Assembly: GCA_947458985.1 (NCBI GenBank)
Contig: CANHBA010000085.1
Coordinates: 1 to 8,855 of the forward strand
DNA length: 8,855 nt
From: Flavobacteriales bacterium
GTDB taxonomy: Bacteria > Bacteroidota > Bacteroidia > Flavobacteriales_D > Crocinitomicaceae
Reading direction: 5' to 3'
Positions 1-5,537 of the stretch are shown piece by piece; position 1 is the first letter of the stretch, and every line of letters starts with the position of its first letter. A model generated the notes under the pieces. The model made no database searches. It was not told the origin of the DNA and saw nothing but the letters and a program-made list of their open reading frames with translations. A program made the translations under genes and the position numbers.

Positions 1-93
1 AGTAGATGTAGTAGCTTGTGCTTGGATTGCTCCTGTTCCTGCTGGTTGTAGGAATAATGCTCCGTTAGATTCTAATCCTAGAGTAGATACTTC
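1..93 (-). other. Segment unlike the rest of the GT2 gene; possible chimeric contig end
   Basis: Read in the GT2 frame this gives STLGLESNGALFLQPAGTG followed by AIQAQATTST. A GT2 would here continue into the acceptor-side region of the catalytic domain. Instead the segment is rich in Gly, Ala, Thr and Ser. The GTGAIQAQ part resembles, from memory, linkers of phage tail or other particle and surface structural proteins that go on as 'ATGGNARG..AVD'. Codons become strongly A-ending (GGA, GCA, CCA, ACA, TTA, CTA), whereas the preceding GT2 codons use many C- and G-ending forms. I infer a junction somewhere near 85-100. It could be a misassembly, a real recombination point or simply a divergent GT2 loop; the short length prevents a firm decision. 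Confidence 0.35.
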
Positions 94-549
94 TGAGAAA
101 GGCGCCTGAAGCTGAAGCAGTGTTTGTTCGGTAAAGAGCACATTGGCGTCTGTGAGCACAATGATGTCGTGCTGTGCTTTGGGCACAAGCGCATTTACAA
201 TTTTGATTTTGCCTTGACGCTCTTTAAAAAGGAAGACCTGACATGCCGCAAATTTAGTTTGGTATTCCGCTGCGATCAGCGCACTGAAATCCGAGCTGTT
301 GTCTATGCCAATGAGCAATTCTATTTGGTCGGCTGGATAATTGCAAGCGAGAATGGAATCTAGTTTGTCTCTGAGTACTTTTTCTTCGTTGTGAGCGGCA
401 ATGACAATTGTGAGGGAGGGAAGAACGCCTGTTACCGGATAAACTGTTGCATTTTGTTGTTTTTGAAGTAAAAACTTCAATAAATAAGGGTAAACAAGGT
501 AGCTATACAGTAAAAAAATCAGGCCGAGAACAAATAACAACTGGAGCAT
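1..549 (-). CDS. Family 2 glycosyltransferase, N-terminal part only (runs off left edge)
   Basis: The frame opens with ATG at 549 and stays open for 183 codons to the window edge, so the C-terminus is missing. An N-terminal membrane helix (about residues 3-27) is followed by a GT-A nucleotide-sugar binding fold: strand SLTIVIAAHNEE (45-56), GIDNSSD (81-87, the usual place of the DGSxD motif), KERQGKIKIVNA (109-120, the usual RxGKxxAxN) and VLTDANVLF (131-139), where DAN replaces the metal-binding DxD. This architecture fits membrane-anchored GT2 enzymes that transfer sugars to lipid-linked or growing glycans; donor and acceptor cannot be told. Only 9 bases separate it from the stop of the upstream GT4 gene, so the two are probably co-transcribed and translationally coupled. 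From about residue 153 onward (positions 1 to ~93) the protein no longer resembles a GT2 and codon use changes, so that tail may not belong to this gene. The family call for residues 1-150 is firm. Confidence 0.85.
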   Translation of the reverse strand, partial: MLQLLFVLGLIFLLYSYLVYPYLLKFLLQKQQNATVYPVTGVLPSLTIVIAAHNEEKVLRDKLDSILACNYPADQIELLIGIDNSSDFSALIAAEYQTKFAACQVFLFKERQGKIKIVNALVPKAQHDIIVLTDANVLFTEQTLLQLQAPFSEVSTLGLESNGALFLQPAGTGAIQAQATTST

Positions 550-558
550 ATGGCAATA

Positions 559-1755
559 TTAGCGATTATTTTGAAGTTCTTCGAGCATTTGTAAAAGTTG
601 TCTTTGAACCTCCTTGGCTTCAAAATGACGCTCAAAGTAGTGTGAGAAATAACTTGCACGTTCCTTTATTCTTTCTTGGTTTTCTAAGAGTTCTAAAATA
701 TCAGAAACAAATGCATCTTGATCTTGTTGAACAAGATTGGTTTGCAGACCAGGTAAACCATCGGCAGATTTATTGCTCAAGACAATTGGAGCCCCTACAC
801 TCATGGCTTCTAAGATTTTCATTTTGACACCTGAGCCAGATTGCAAACAACCCACGAAAATGCCATGTGCTGCTATGAATTCTTTGGCGTCGGGCACAAA
901 ACCATGCACCACAACGCCTGATTGTTGCCAGTGTTTGATATGTTCAGCGCCTTTGCCAGCGATATGAAATGTAATGGCCGGATGCTTTTGTTTTAGCGCT
1001 GGAAAAATTTGAGTCAAAAACCAATCGACCGCTTCAACGTTTGGTTTCCAATTGAAAGCCCCTAGAAAACAAAGTTGTTGGCCCGCCAATGTGCTCTGCT
1101 GCGCTGGATGGGCAATAGAAGCGGGTAAATAACGACAAGCGGTGAGGGTCTGACCTTCAATGATGGATAAATCTGTATCAGATATAGTTAATATCAAGTC
1201 CAGCCCACCTTGATCTTCACTCCAAATGCTGCGCTCAGCCCATTTCAAACTATAAGCCAGTTGATTCAGGTACCATTTTTTTGGTAGATTCTTGGTGTTG
1301 CCAGCGAGGTCTTTCCAGATTTGGTGCTCGATGTTGTGCGCGCGGTAAATAAATTTAGCTTTGGAATAGGGCCTCAGATGGGGCGCGTAGACCGCAGCAA
1401 AAAGGCTTTCAAAGATGACAAAATCGTAAGTTTCTTTTTGGAGTTCTTGCCGAATGGCGGCATGCACTTCTGCGCTTTTGAAACGCTTCAGGTTGTAAGA
1501 TTCTTGTCTGAGCAAAGCTAAAATGGCACCATAAATAGTTACGCCTGTATCCACAAAATGTGTTGTCACTTTTAGTTTATCGTGCTGAAGAAAAGAACTG
1601 TTATCAAAAGGATGCTTGGTGGTCTCGATGCTGTGGTAGCTGATTTTACTGACTTTCTGAAGCGAAAGTAGGTCCTCAAGGAGCCTGGCCATAGCCAAGC
1701 AGCCGCCATCTAAAATGGGGTAGGGCGGTTTGTGGCTAAGGATCAGGATTTTCAA
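559..1755 (-). CDS. Family 4 glycosyltransferase (GT-B fold), probable TTG start
   Basis: A 398-residue GT-B glycosyltransferase, a normal length for GT4. The N-terminal Rossmann domain begins MKILILSHKPPYPILDGG (1-18), with the glycine-rich donor/acceptor loop and a following helix AMARLLEDLL. FIYRAHNIEHQIW (135-147) is a block I know from Bacteroidetes GT4 enzymes. The C-terminal domain carries LCFLGAFNWKPNVEAVDWF (228-246), ITFHIAGKG (261-269), VVVHGFVPD (281-289) and SGSGVKMKILEAMSVGAPIV (306-325), the last holding the Glu that contacts the nucleotide-sugar. It probably transfers an activated sugar to an envelope glycan on the cytoplasmic side of the inner membrane; the substrate is unknown. 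I place the start at TTG 1755, 11 bases after the lptF-like stop, because this gives the canonical KILILSHKPP first strand. The frame is open up to 1833, but those 26 residues only shadow the permease gene's 3' end. It is followed at 9 bases by the GT2 gene. Confidence 0.9.
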   Translation of the reverse strand: MKILILSHKPPYPILDGGCLAMARLLEDLLSLQKVSKISYHSIETTKHPFDNSSFLQHDKLKVTTHFVDTGVTIYGAILALLRQESYNLKRFKSAEVHAAIRQELQKETYDFVIFESLFAAVYAPHLRPYSKAKFIYRAHNIEHQIWKDLAGNTKNLPKKWYLNQLAYSLKWAERSIWSEDQGGLDLILTISDTDLSIIEGQTLTACRYLPASIAHPAQQSTLAGQQLCFLGAFNWKPNVEAVDWFLTQIFPALKQKHPAITFHIAGKGAEHIKHWQQSGVVVHGFVPDAKEFIAAHGIFVGCLQSGSGVKMKILEAMSVGAPIVLSNKSADGLPGLQTNLVQQDQDAFVSDILELLENQERIKERASYFSHYFERHFEAKEVQRQLLQMLEELQNNR

Positions 1756-1766
1756 GGTCAGTAGAT

Positions 1767-3161
1767 TTAAACGGATAACGCTTTTTTGGTAAAGAAAAAG
1801 GCCACTGGTGTAAAGACAACAGCTGCCATCCACATGCCAATAAATGGTGTCACGGTGCCGGTGTCTGCCAAGTTATCGCCAACCGAACTCAAAATAAAAT
1901 ACAGCATGAAGATAAGCGCTGCAATAACAACAGGTGCGCCAAAGCCACCTTTTTTAATGAGTGCGCCCAATGGAGCCCCGACAAAAAAGAGTACAATAAT
2001 AGCGTAGGTGAGGGCAAACTTGCGGTGGAATTCAATCCAGTAAAGGTCGGTTTCTCGGTCAAGTGTTGTCAGAAATTGTTGTTGGTTGTCCAATTGTTGC
2101 TGGTTGCGTCTGATTTTGGAAATACCCAAATTATAAGCTAATTGTTTGTCATTGGCGCTGAGTTGCTTAACGGAAATTGGCTCGATCTTCTCTGTGGTGC
2201 CCGACGCAATACTCGGGTCGTTGTTGTTAGCTTTTTGAATATGTTGATTCAGGCTTAAAAAACCAAGTGCACTTTGCTTGACGAAGTTATCGAGCAAGCG
2301 CGTTTTTTTAACTTCAATGGAGTCAATAGCAGCGTCTATCTGAAATACATTTAGCATTTCGTATTTATCGGTAAATAGGTCTTCTTTGGAACGGTTGAGG
2401 TCGAGCCCTTCGAGGTCTAATTTATAAACGCCTTGATCAAAAGTAGAAACTCTGGATGGTCGGTCAGACGGGTTGCTGATGCTGTTATTGGGTAAGTACA
2501 TCGGGTTTTGGAGGTCGAGCTCTTCTAAAATGTGTCCATTTTTTAAATTCAAAAACACAAACCTACCGTTTACCGACTTGTAAACATTTGCTTCTTTAGC
2601 GCGTACGGTGCGCAATTGCGTTGGTTGGGTGTAGTCGTGGATTGTGACACCCAAGCACTGATTGCCGTTGAGTGAGTCTATTTTAATGGCATAACCTTCA
2701 AAATGCTTGGAATAGACACCAGGCGTGAGAATAGTGGCGATCTTCTTGTTTTGAATGTCGTAGATGAGCGTGTGCCATTTCAAATTGGCCGCCGGAATAA
2801 CGTAGTTGGCAAAAAAGAAGGTGGCAGCCGCAATGAGCAAAACGATAATAATGAGCGGCCGCATGATGCGCAACAAAGAAAAACCACTGGCTTTTAAGGC
2901 GGTGAGTTCGTTGTGTTCGGCTAAATTACCGAAGGTCATGAGGGAGGAAAGCAAGATAGCCAAAGGAAGCGCCATTGGGATGATTCCGGCAGAAACGTAC
3001 AATAAAAGCTCCAAGATGACCCAAACACTCAGGCCTTTGCCCATGAGGTCGTCGATGTAGACCCAAAAAAACTGTAATATGAGCATGAACATCGAGATCA
3101 GGAGCGTCACGATAAATGGTCCGGTAAAAGACTTAAGGCTAAACAGAACGAGTCGTTTCAA
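1767..3161 (-). CDS. lptF: LptF/LptG family permease (LPS export ABC transporter membrane subunit)
   Basis: 464 residues, in the family's usual range. LptF and LptG form the membrane part of the LptB2FG transporter, which extracts lipopolysaccharide from the inner membrane and passes it to the periplasmic Lpt bridge. Predicted layout: three N-terminal helices (about 13-35, 47-75, 101-121), a periplasmic beta-rich domain (about 140-270), a polar helical insert (about 270-375, rich in Gln/Asn) and three C-terminal helices (383-401, 408-427, 438-458). Signature blocks are AEHNELTALKASGFSLLRIM (81-100, the coupling helix facing the ATPase) and GAPLGALIKKGGFG (395-408). The opening KRLVLFSLKSFTGPF and YIDDLMGKGL (35-44) match the Bacteroidetes LptF-like type, but LptF and LptG are hard to separate by eye, so the symbol is tentative. 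TTG at 3161 is the only credible start: an in-frame TAA lies at 3173-3171, and the next ATG would fall inside the first membrane helix. A TAnnTTTG box lies just upstream. It sits second in the operon. Confidence 0.93.
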   Translation of the reverse strand: MKRLVLFSLKSFTGPFIVTLLISMFMLILQFFWVYIDDLMGKGLSVWVILELLLYVSAGIIPMALPLAILLSSLMTFGNLAEHNELTALKASGFSLLRIMRPLIIIVLLIAAATFFFANYVIPAANLKWHTLIYDIQNKKIATILTPGVYSKHFEGYAIKIDSLNGNQCLGVTIHDYTQPTQLRTVRAKEANVYKSVNGRFVFLNLKNGHILEELDLQNPMYLPNNSISNPSDRPSRVSTFDQGVYKLDLEGLDLNRSKEDLFTDKYEMLNVFQIDAAIDSIEVKKTRLLDNFVKQSALGFLSLNQHIQKANNNDPSIASGTTEKIEPISVKQLSANDKQLAYNLGISKIRRNQQQLDNQQQFLTTLDRETDLYWIEFHRKFALTYAIIVLFFVGAPLGALIKKGGFGAPVVIAALIFMLYFILSSVGDNLADTGTVTPFIGMWMAAVVFTPVAFFFTKKALSV

Positions 3162-3173
3162 GCGCGTAGTTTA

Positions 3174-3185
3174 GGGGCAAATTTA
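3174..3185 (-). promoter_or_regulatory. Possible internal -7 box upstream of the lptF-like gene
   Basis: TAAATTTG on the minus strand (3185-3178) is a perfect TAnnTTTG match in the 66-base gap before the lptF-like gene. It would start transcription near 3174, giving a leader of about 13 bases before the TTG start. No TTG -33 element is present at the expected distance, so it may be chance in AT-rich spacer DNA. Confidence 0.27.
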
Positions 3186-3227
3186 AGCAATAAAGCCGAA
3201 CCTTTGTTGTAGAATTCTTGCTTGGTT

Positions 3228-3611
3228 TTAGGCGCCGATGATGCGTTTGAGATCAGAAATGGCTTGGTTCCATAGGGCCGCACTACTTTCTTGATCTGAA
3301 GGTGTGGCAAAATCGGTGATGTGCAAGATAACGGAGTTGGTCATGGGGTCAACGATGTAGGCCAACTCGAAATAGGTGTCGAGGCCTTCTTCTTCGTCTT
3401 CTAGCCATTGAAAGCGAATTTTGGCGTTCATTTTGAGTTGGAGCAAGCGCGCTGGCTCGGCGTTTCCATCCCATTCAAAGGTGTAGATGTCGTCAGATAC
3501 CCTGACGTCGTCGGCAAACCAATCGGCTAGGCCATCGGGCGTACTGATGAGTTTATCAAGGACGCGCGGATTCGTTTTGAGGAGAAACTCAAGCTTGTAT
3601 TTTTCTTTCAT
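3228..3611 (-). CDS. START-like (SRPBCC fold) domain protein of the Bacteroidetes type
   Basis: A 127-residue soluble cytoplasmic protein made of one START-like domain (helix-grip fold), a family that typically binds hydrophobic ligands; its role in Bacteroidetes is not established. Recognisable blocks are STPDGLADWFADDV (23-36), YTFEWDG (43-49), KIRFQWLEDEEEG (64-76) and VILHITDFA (94-102), with a long C-terminal helix ALWNQAISDLKRIIGA (112-127) that packs across the cavity in this fold. There is no signal peptide or membrane segment. It starts at ATG 3611 and would be the first gene of the minus-strand operon, with 66 bases before the LptF-like start. The acidic run and the absence of catalytic motifs argue for binding rather than enzymatic activity. 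A link to lipid or LPS handling is suggested only by its neighbour. The family assignment is good; the function is unknown. Confidence 0.85.
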   Translation of the reverse strand: MKEKYKLEFLLKTNPRVLDKLISTPDGLADWFADDVRVSDDIYTFEWDGNAEPARLLQLKMNAKIRFQWLEDEEEGLDTYFELAYIVDPMTNSVILHITDFATPSDQESSAALWNQAISDLKRIIGA

Positions 3612-3645
3612 TGACCCCAGTATTTATTGTTACATTTGCCATTCT
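3611..3645 (+). promoter_or_regulatory. Bacteroidetes-type promoter of the methyltransferase gene
   Basis: TTG at 3611-3613 (-33 element) and TACATTTG at 3631-3638 (-7 element, a perfect TAnnTTTG) are separated by 17 bases, inside the range described for the primary sigma factor of Bacteroidetes. The predicted transcription start near 3642 leaves a leader of roughly 27 bases to the ATG at 3669. This supports the ATG start over the upstream in-frame TTG at 3627, which would lie inside the promoter. Confidence 0.55.
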
Positions 3646-3680
3646 TTAAATCTACAAAATTTTCGCCAATGTCTGAACAA
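3611..3680 (-). promoter_or_regulatory. Possible weak promoter for the START-lptF-GT operon
   Basis: On the minus strand TAGATTTA (3654-3647) matches the Bacteroidetes -7 box TAnnTTTG at all but the last base. A TTG (3680-3678) lies 23 bases upstream of it, the far end of the usual spacing. Transcription would start near 3643, about 32 bases before the ATG at 3611. It overlaps the divergent promoter and the first codons of the plus-strand methyltransferase gene. The match is imperfect, so this is tentative. Confidence 0.3.
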
Positions 3681-4397
3681 AATCAGTTGGAAAAGCTAGG
3701 AAATCAGTTTTTTAAGTACCGCGGACAAATCCCAGTACTCTTTTTTTTAGTTGCTTTTGGCCTCATGCATTATTTCCCAATGCGCGAAAACTGGCTCAAT
3801 TCATGTTATACAATTGTAGCTATTGGCTTGGTTGTTCTCGGGCACCTGATTCGTGCACTTGCCGTTGGTAAACGCGCTGCACATACCTCAGGGCGCAACC
3901 GAGACGAACAAGTAGCTGAAGCATTGAATTCGACTGGTATTTATTCGATGGTGCGCCACCCATTATACCTCGGAAATATCACCACCTACATCGGCTGGGC
4001 TGTATTTACGGGCATTGACTGGTTGGTTCCTGTATTCCTCATCTTGTTTGTAGCTTATTACCGTTTGATTATTTATGCTGAAGAACAATTCTTAACCAGA
4101 AAGTTTGGACAAGACTACCTCGACTGGAGAAAGCAAACACCACTTTTGTTGCCAGCCATCTGGAAATACAAAGCCAACAACCAACCGTTTTCTATAAAAG
4201 TGGTTCTAGAAAACGAATACTCTGGCTGGGCAGCTTCCATGACCACTGCTTTTGTATTGGTCTTGTTTCAAAATTATGTAATGGGTACTCTTCAAACAAA
4301 CCAAAACAACCTCATGGCAATGGCCGCGTTTATTGTCGTCTTTGGTTTTGGCATGCGCTATCTCAAGAAGAAAACCCGCGTTTTTAAAGTAGATTAA
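3669..4397 (+). CDS. Integral membrane methyltransferase, isoprenylcysteine carboxyl methyltransferase (ICMT/PEMT-like) family
   Basis: A 242-residue multi-pass membrane protein. Its S-adenosylmethionine-dependent methyltransferase core shows GIYSMVRHPLYLGN (90-103, the RHPxYLG cofactor motif) and YAEEQFLTRKFGQDYLDW (136-153, the EExxLxxxFGxxYxxW motif), followed by the usual proline segment. Predicted membrane helices lie at about 22-36, 44-64, 104-133, 187-203 and 215-229. The last ~75 residues, with two extra helices after the core, are longer than the simplest family members. The family methylates small hydrophobic or membrane substrates. Protein prenylcysteines are unlikely in this host; a lipid or lipid A phosphate, as in the Leptospira enzyme LmtA of the same superfamily, is a speculative alternative. 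I start at ATG 3669 (protein MSEQNQ...) because an in-frame TTG at 3627 falls within the promoter. It is divergent from the START/lptF operon and convergent with recR, with 16 bases between the stops. Confidence 0.85.
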   Translation: MSEQNQLEKLGNQFFKYRGQIPVLFFLVAFGLMHYFPMRENWLNSCYTIVAIGLVVLGHLIRALAVGKRAAHTSGRNRDEQVAEALNSTGIYSMVRHPLYLGNITTYIGWAVFTGIDWLVPVFLILFVAYYRLIIYAEEQFLTRKFGQDYLDWRKQTPLLLPAIWKYKANNQPFSIKVVLENEYSGWAASMTTAFVLVLFQNYVMGTLQTNQNNLMAMAAFIVVFGFGMRYLKKKTRVFKVD

Positions 4398-4405
4398 CGC
4401 TGTAA

Positions 4406-4422
4406 CAGCAGCACTACTGCTG
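4406..4422. repeat. Short inverted repeat between convergent stops
   Basis: CAGCAG (4406-4411) and CTGCTG (4417-4422) form a 6-bp stem with a 5-base loop. The repeat sits just after the methyltransferase stop, and the recR stop codon (TAG, 4416-4414) lies in its loop. Without an adjacent T-run it is a weak candidate for a bidirectional terminator; it could be chance. Confidence 0.3.
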
Positions 4423-5025
4423 AAGGTCAAAAATTTGCCTCTGCTGCAAACTGCGCCCGAGTGTGAGCTCATCGGCATACTGTAGTTCAGAACCAACAGC
4501 GATCCCTCTGGAAATGCGCGTAACGAGTAAGTCGTAAACCTTTATTTTCTTGAAAATATAAAAATTGGTGGTGTCGCCTTCCATAGTAGGGCTGAGCGCT
4601 AGAATAATTTCTTTAGGTTGGTCTTTTTCGATGCGAACAGGTAGGCTTGCAATATTCAAAGCTTGCGGGCCAATGCCGTCCATTGGCGAAATGAGCCCGC
4701 CAAGCACATGATACATTCCGTTAAAAGTGCTTGTCGATTCGATAGCCATGACATCTCGGATGTCTTCTACTACGCAAATTATGGATGGGTCTCGTTTGGG
4801 ATTGCTGCAAATGCCGCAAATAGGCGTGTCGGTGATGTTTCCGCAGTTTTGGCAGCGCAGCACTTTGTCTTTTAAGGCACTTAAGGCAGAGACGAAGTCG
4901 TCGATTTCGACATCGTTGCGTTTGAGTAAGTCTAGTGCCAGACGAAGGGCTGTGCGCCGTCCAACGCCAGGCAAACTCGCTAATTGATCTACGGCCTGTT
5001 CTAGATAAACCGACGGGATTTCCAT
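4414..5025 (-). CDS. recR: Recombination mediator protein RecR
   Basis: 203 residues, the standard RecR length. RecR works with RecO (and RecF) to load RecA onto SSB-coated single-stranded DNA during gap repair. Domains in order: N-terminal helix-hairpin-helix (YLEQAVDQLASLPGVGRRTA, 7-26), a C4 zinc finger with Cys58, Cys61, Cys70 and Cys73, a Toprim domain (about 80-175) with IICVVEDIRDVMAIE (82-96) and the acidic/Gly block ILALSPTMEGDTT (141-153), then the C-terminal block ISRGIAVGSELQYADELTL (171-189) typical of RecR. All key elements are intact. It starts at ATG 5025, divergent from smpB across a 59-base spacer. A near-match TAATTTTA (5037-5030) to the -7 box lies directly before the start, which would give a nearly leaderless transcript. 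It stands alone here, without recO or dnaX. Confidence 0.98.
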   Translation of the reverse strand: MEIPSVYLEQAVDQLASLPGVGRRTALRLALDLLKRNDVEIDDFVSALSALKDKVLRCQNCGNITDTPICGICSNPKRDPSIICVVEDIRDVMAIESTSTFNGMYHVLGGLISPMDGIGPQALNIASLPVRIEKDQPKEIILALSPTMEGDTTNFYIFKKIKVYDLLVTRISRGIAVGSELQYADELTLGRSLQQRQIFDLQQ

Positions 5026-5037
5026 GTGCTAAAATTA
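5026..5037 (-). promoter_or_regulatory. Possible -7 box of recR
   Basis: TAATTTTA on the minus strand (5037-5030) matches TAnnTTTG at all but the last base and would place the transcription start at about 5026, immediately before the ATG. The only upstream TTG is about 27 bases away, longer than usual, so support is limited. Confidence 0.25.
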
Positions 5038-5045
5038 ACGAAACT

Positions 5046-5085
5046 TTTGACGCGAGCAGCTGCGCAAAACACTAACTTTGTAACA
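5046..5085 (+). promoter_or_regulatory. Bacteroidetes-type promoter of smpB, possibly giving a leaderless mRNA
   Basis: TTTG at 5046-5049 (-33 element) and TAACTTTG at 5073-5080 (perfect TAnnTTTG) are 23 bases apart, at the upper end of the accepted range. With the box at its normal distance, transcription would begin at about 5084-5085, on the A of the smpB ATG. There is no room for a Shine-Dalgarno sequence. Confidence 0.5.
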
Positions 5086-5537
5086 TGGCTATAAAGGAGC
5101 TCAATATCCGCAACAAACGTGCACGCTTTGAATTTCACCTCGATGAAGTTTTCGAAGCGGGTATTGTATTGACCGGAACCGAGATCAAGAGTATACGCAA
5201 CGGCAAAGCGAGTATCCTCGAAGCCTACGGCTTATTTGATAAAGGGGAGGTGTGGTTGCGCAACATGCACATCACCGAATACGAAAACGGATCATTCTAT
5301 AACCACAAACCAAGAGCTGATCGCAAACTTTTGCTGCAGCGCAAAGAAATTGTGCGCGTCGAGAAGTTTTTGAAAATCAAAGGCCACACTCTTGTGCCAC
5401 TAAAGCTCTTTTTATCTGACAAAGGCTGGGTAAAGCTCCAAATTGCTTGTGCTACAGGCAAGAAACTCCACGACAAACGCCAAGACCTCAAAGAAAAAGA
5501 CGACAAGCGCGAAATGGACCGCTTGCTCAAGCGTTAA
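5085..5537 (+). CDS. smpB: SsrA-binding protein SmpB
   Basis: 150 residues, normal for SmpB. It binds tmRNA (SsrA) and brings it to ribosomes stalled on truncated messages, allowing the nascent chain to be tagged and the ribosome released. The conserved blocks are all present: KELNIRNKRARFEFHLDEVF (4-23), EAGIVLTGTEIKSIRNGKAS (24-43), the RNA-binding beta barrel, and KLLLQRKEIVRVE (81-93). GHTLVPLKLFLSDKGWVKLQ (100-119) and IACATGKKLHDKRQ (120-133) follow. The basic C-terminal tail (about 126-150, Lys/Arg/Asp-rich), which becomes helical in the ribosomal decoding centre, is intact and ends DRLLKR. No ssrA gene is visible in this window. The ATG at 5085 is the only start consistent with the conserved N-terminus. 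Its stop TAA (5535-5537) overlaps the stop of the convergent lolA-like gene. Confidence 0.98.
   Translation: MAIKELNIRNKRARFEFHLDEVFEAGIVLTGTEIKSIRNGKASILEAYGLFDKGEVWLRNMHITEYENGSFYNHKPRADRKLLLQRKEIVRVEKFLKIKGHTLVPLKLFLSDKGWVKLQIACATGKKLHDKRQDLKEKDDKREMDRLLKR

Noticed and set aside
447..967. Plus-strand open frames opposite the glycosyltransferase genes
   Set aside because: They lie antisense to clear conserved genes and their translations show no recognisable domain or start signal.
1756..1833. N-terminal extension of the GT4 protein by 26 residues
   Set aside because: It only translates the 3' end of the permease gene in another frame, contains no GT4-like sequence and precedes the canonical KILILSHKPP strand.
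2703..3060. Plus-strand open frames opposite the lptF-like gene
   Set aside because: Antisense shadows of a well-conserved membrane protein; no promoter or family features of their own.
3627..3668. Upstream TTG start of the methyltransferase gene
   Set aside because: The TTG lies inside the predicted promoter between the -33 and -7 elements, and the added residues have no family support; ATG at 3669 is better.
4406..4422. CAGCAG/CTGCTG as a strong rho-independent terminator
   Set aside because: The stem is only 6 bp and no T-run follows on either strand, so it is listed only as a weak inverted repeat.
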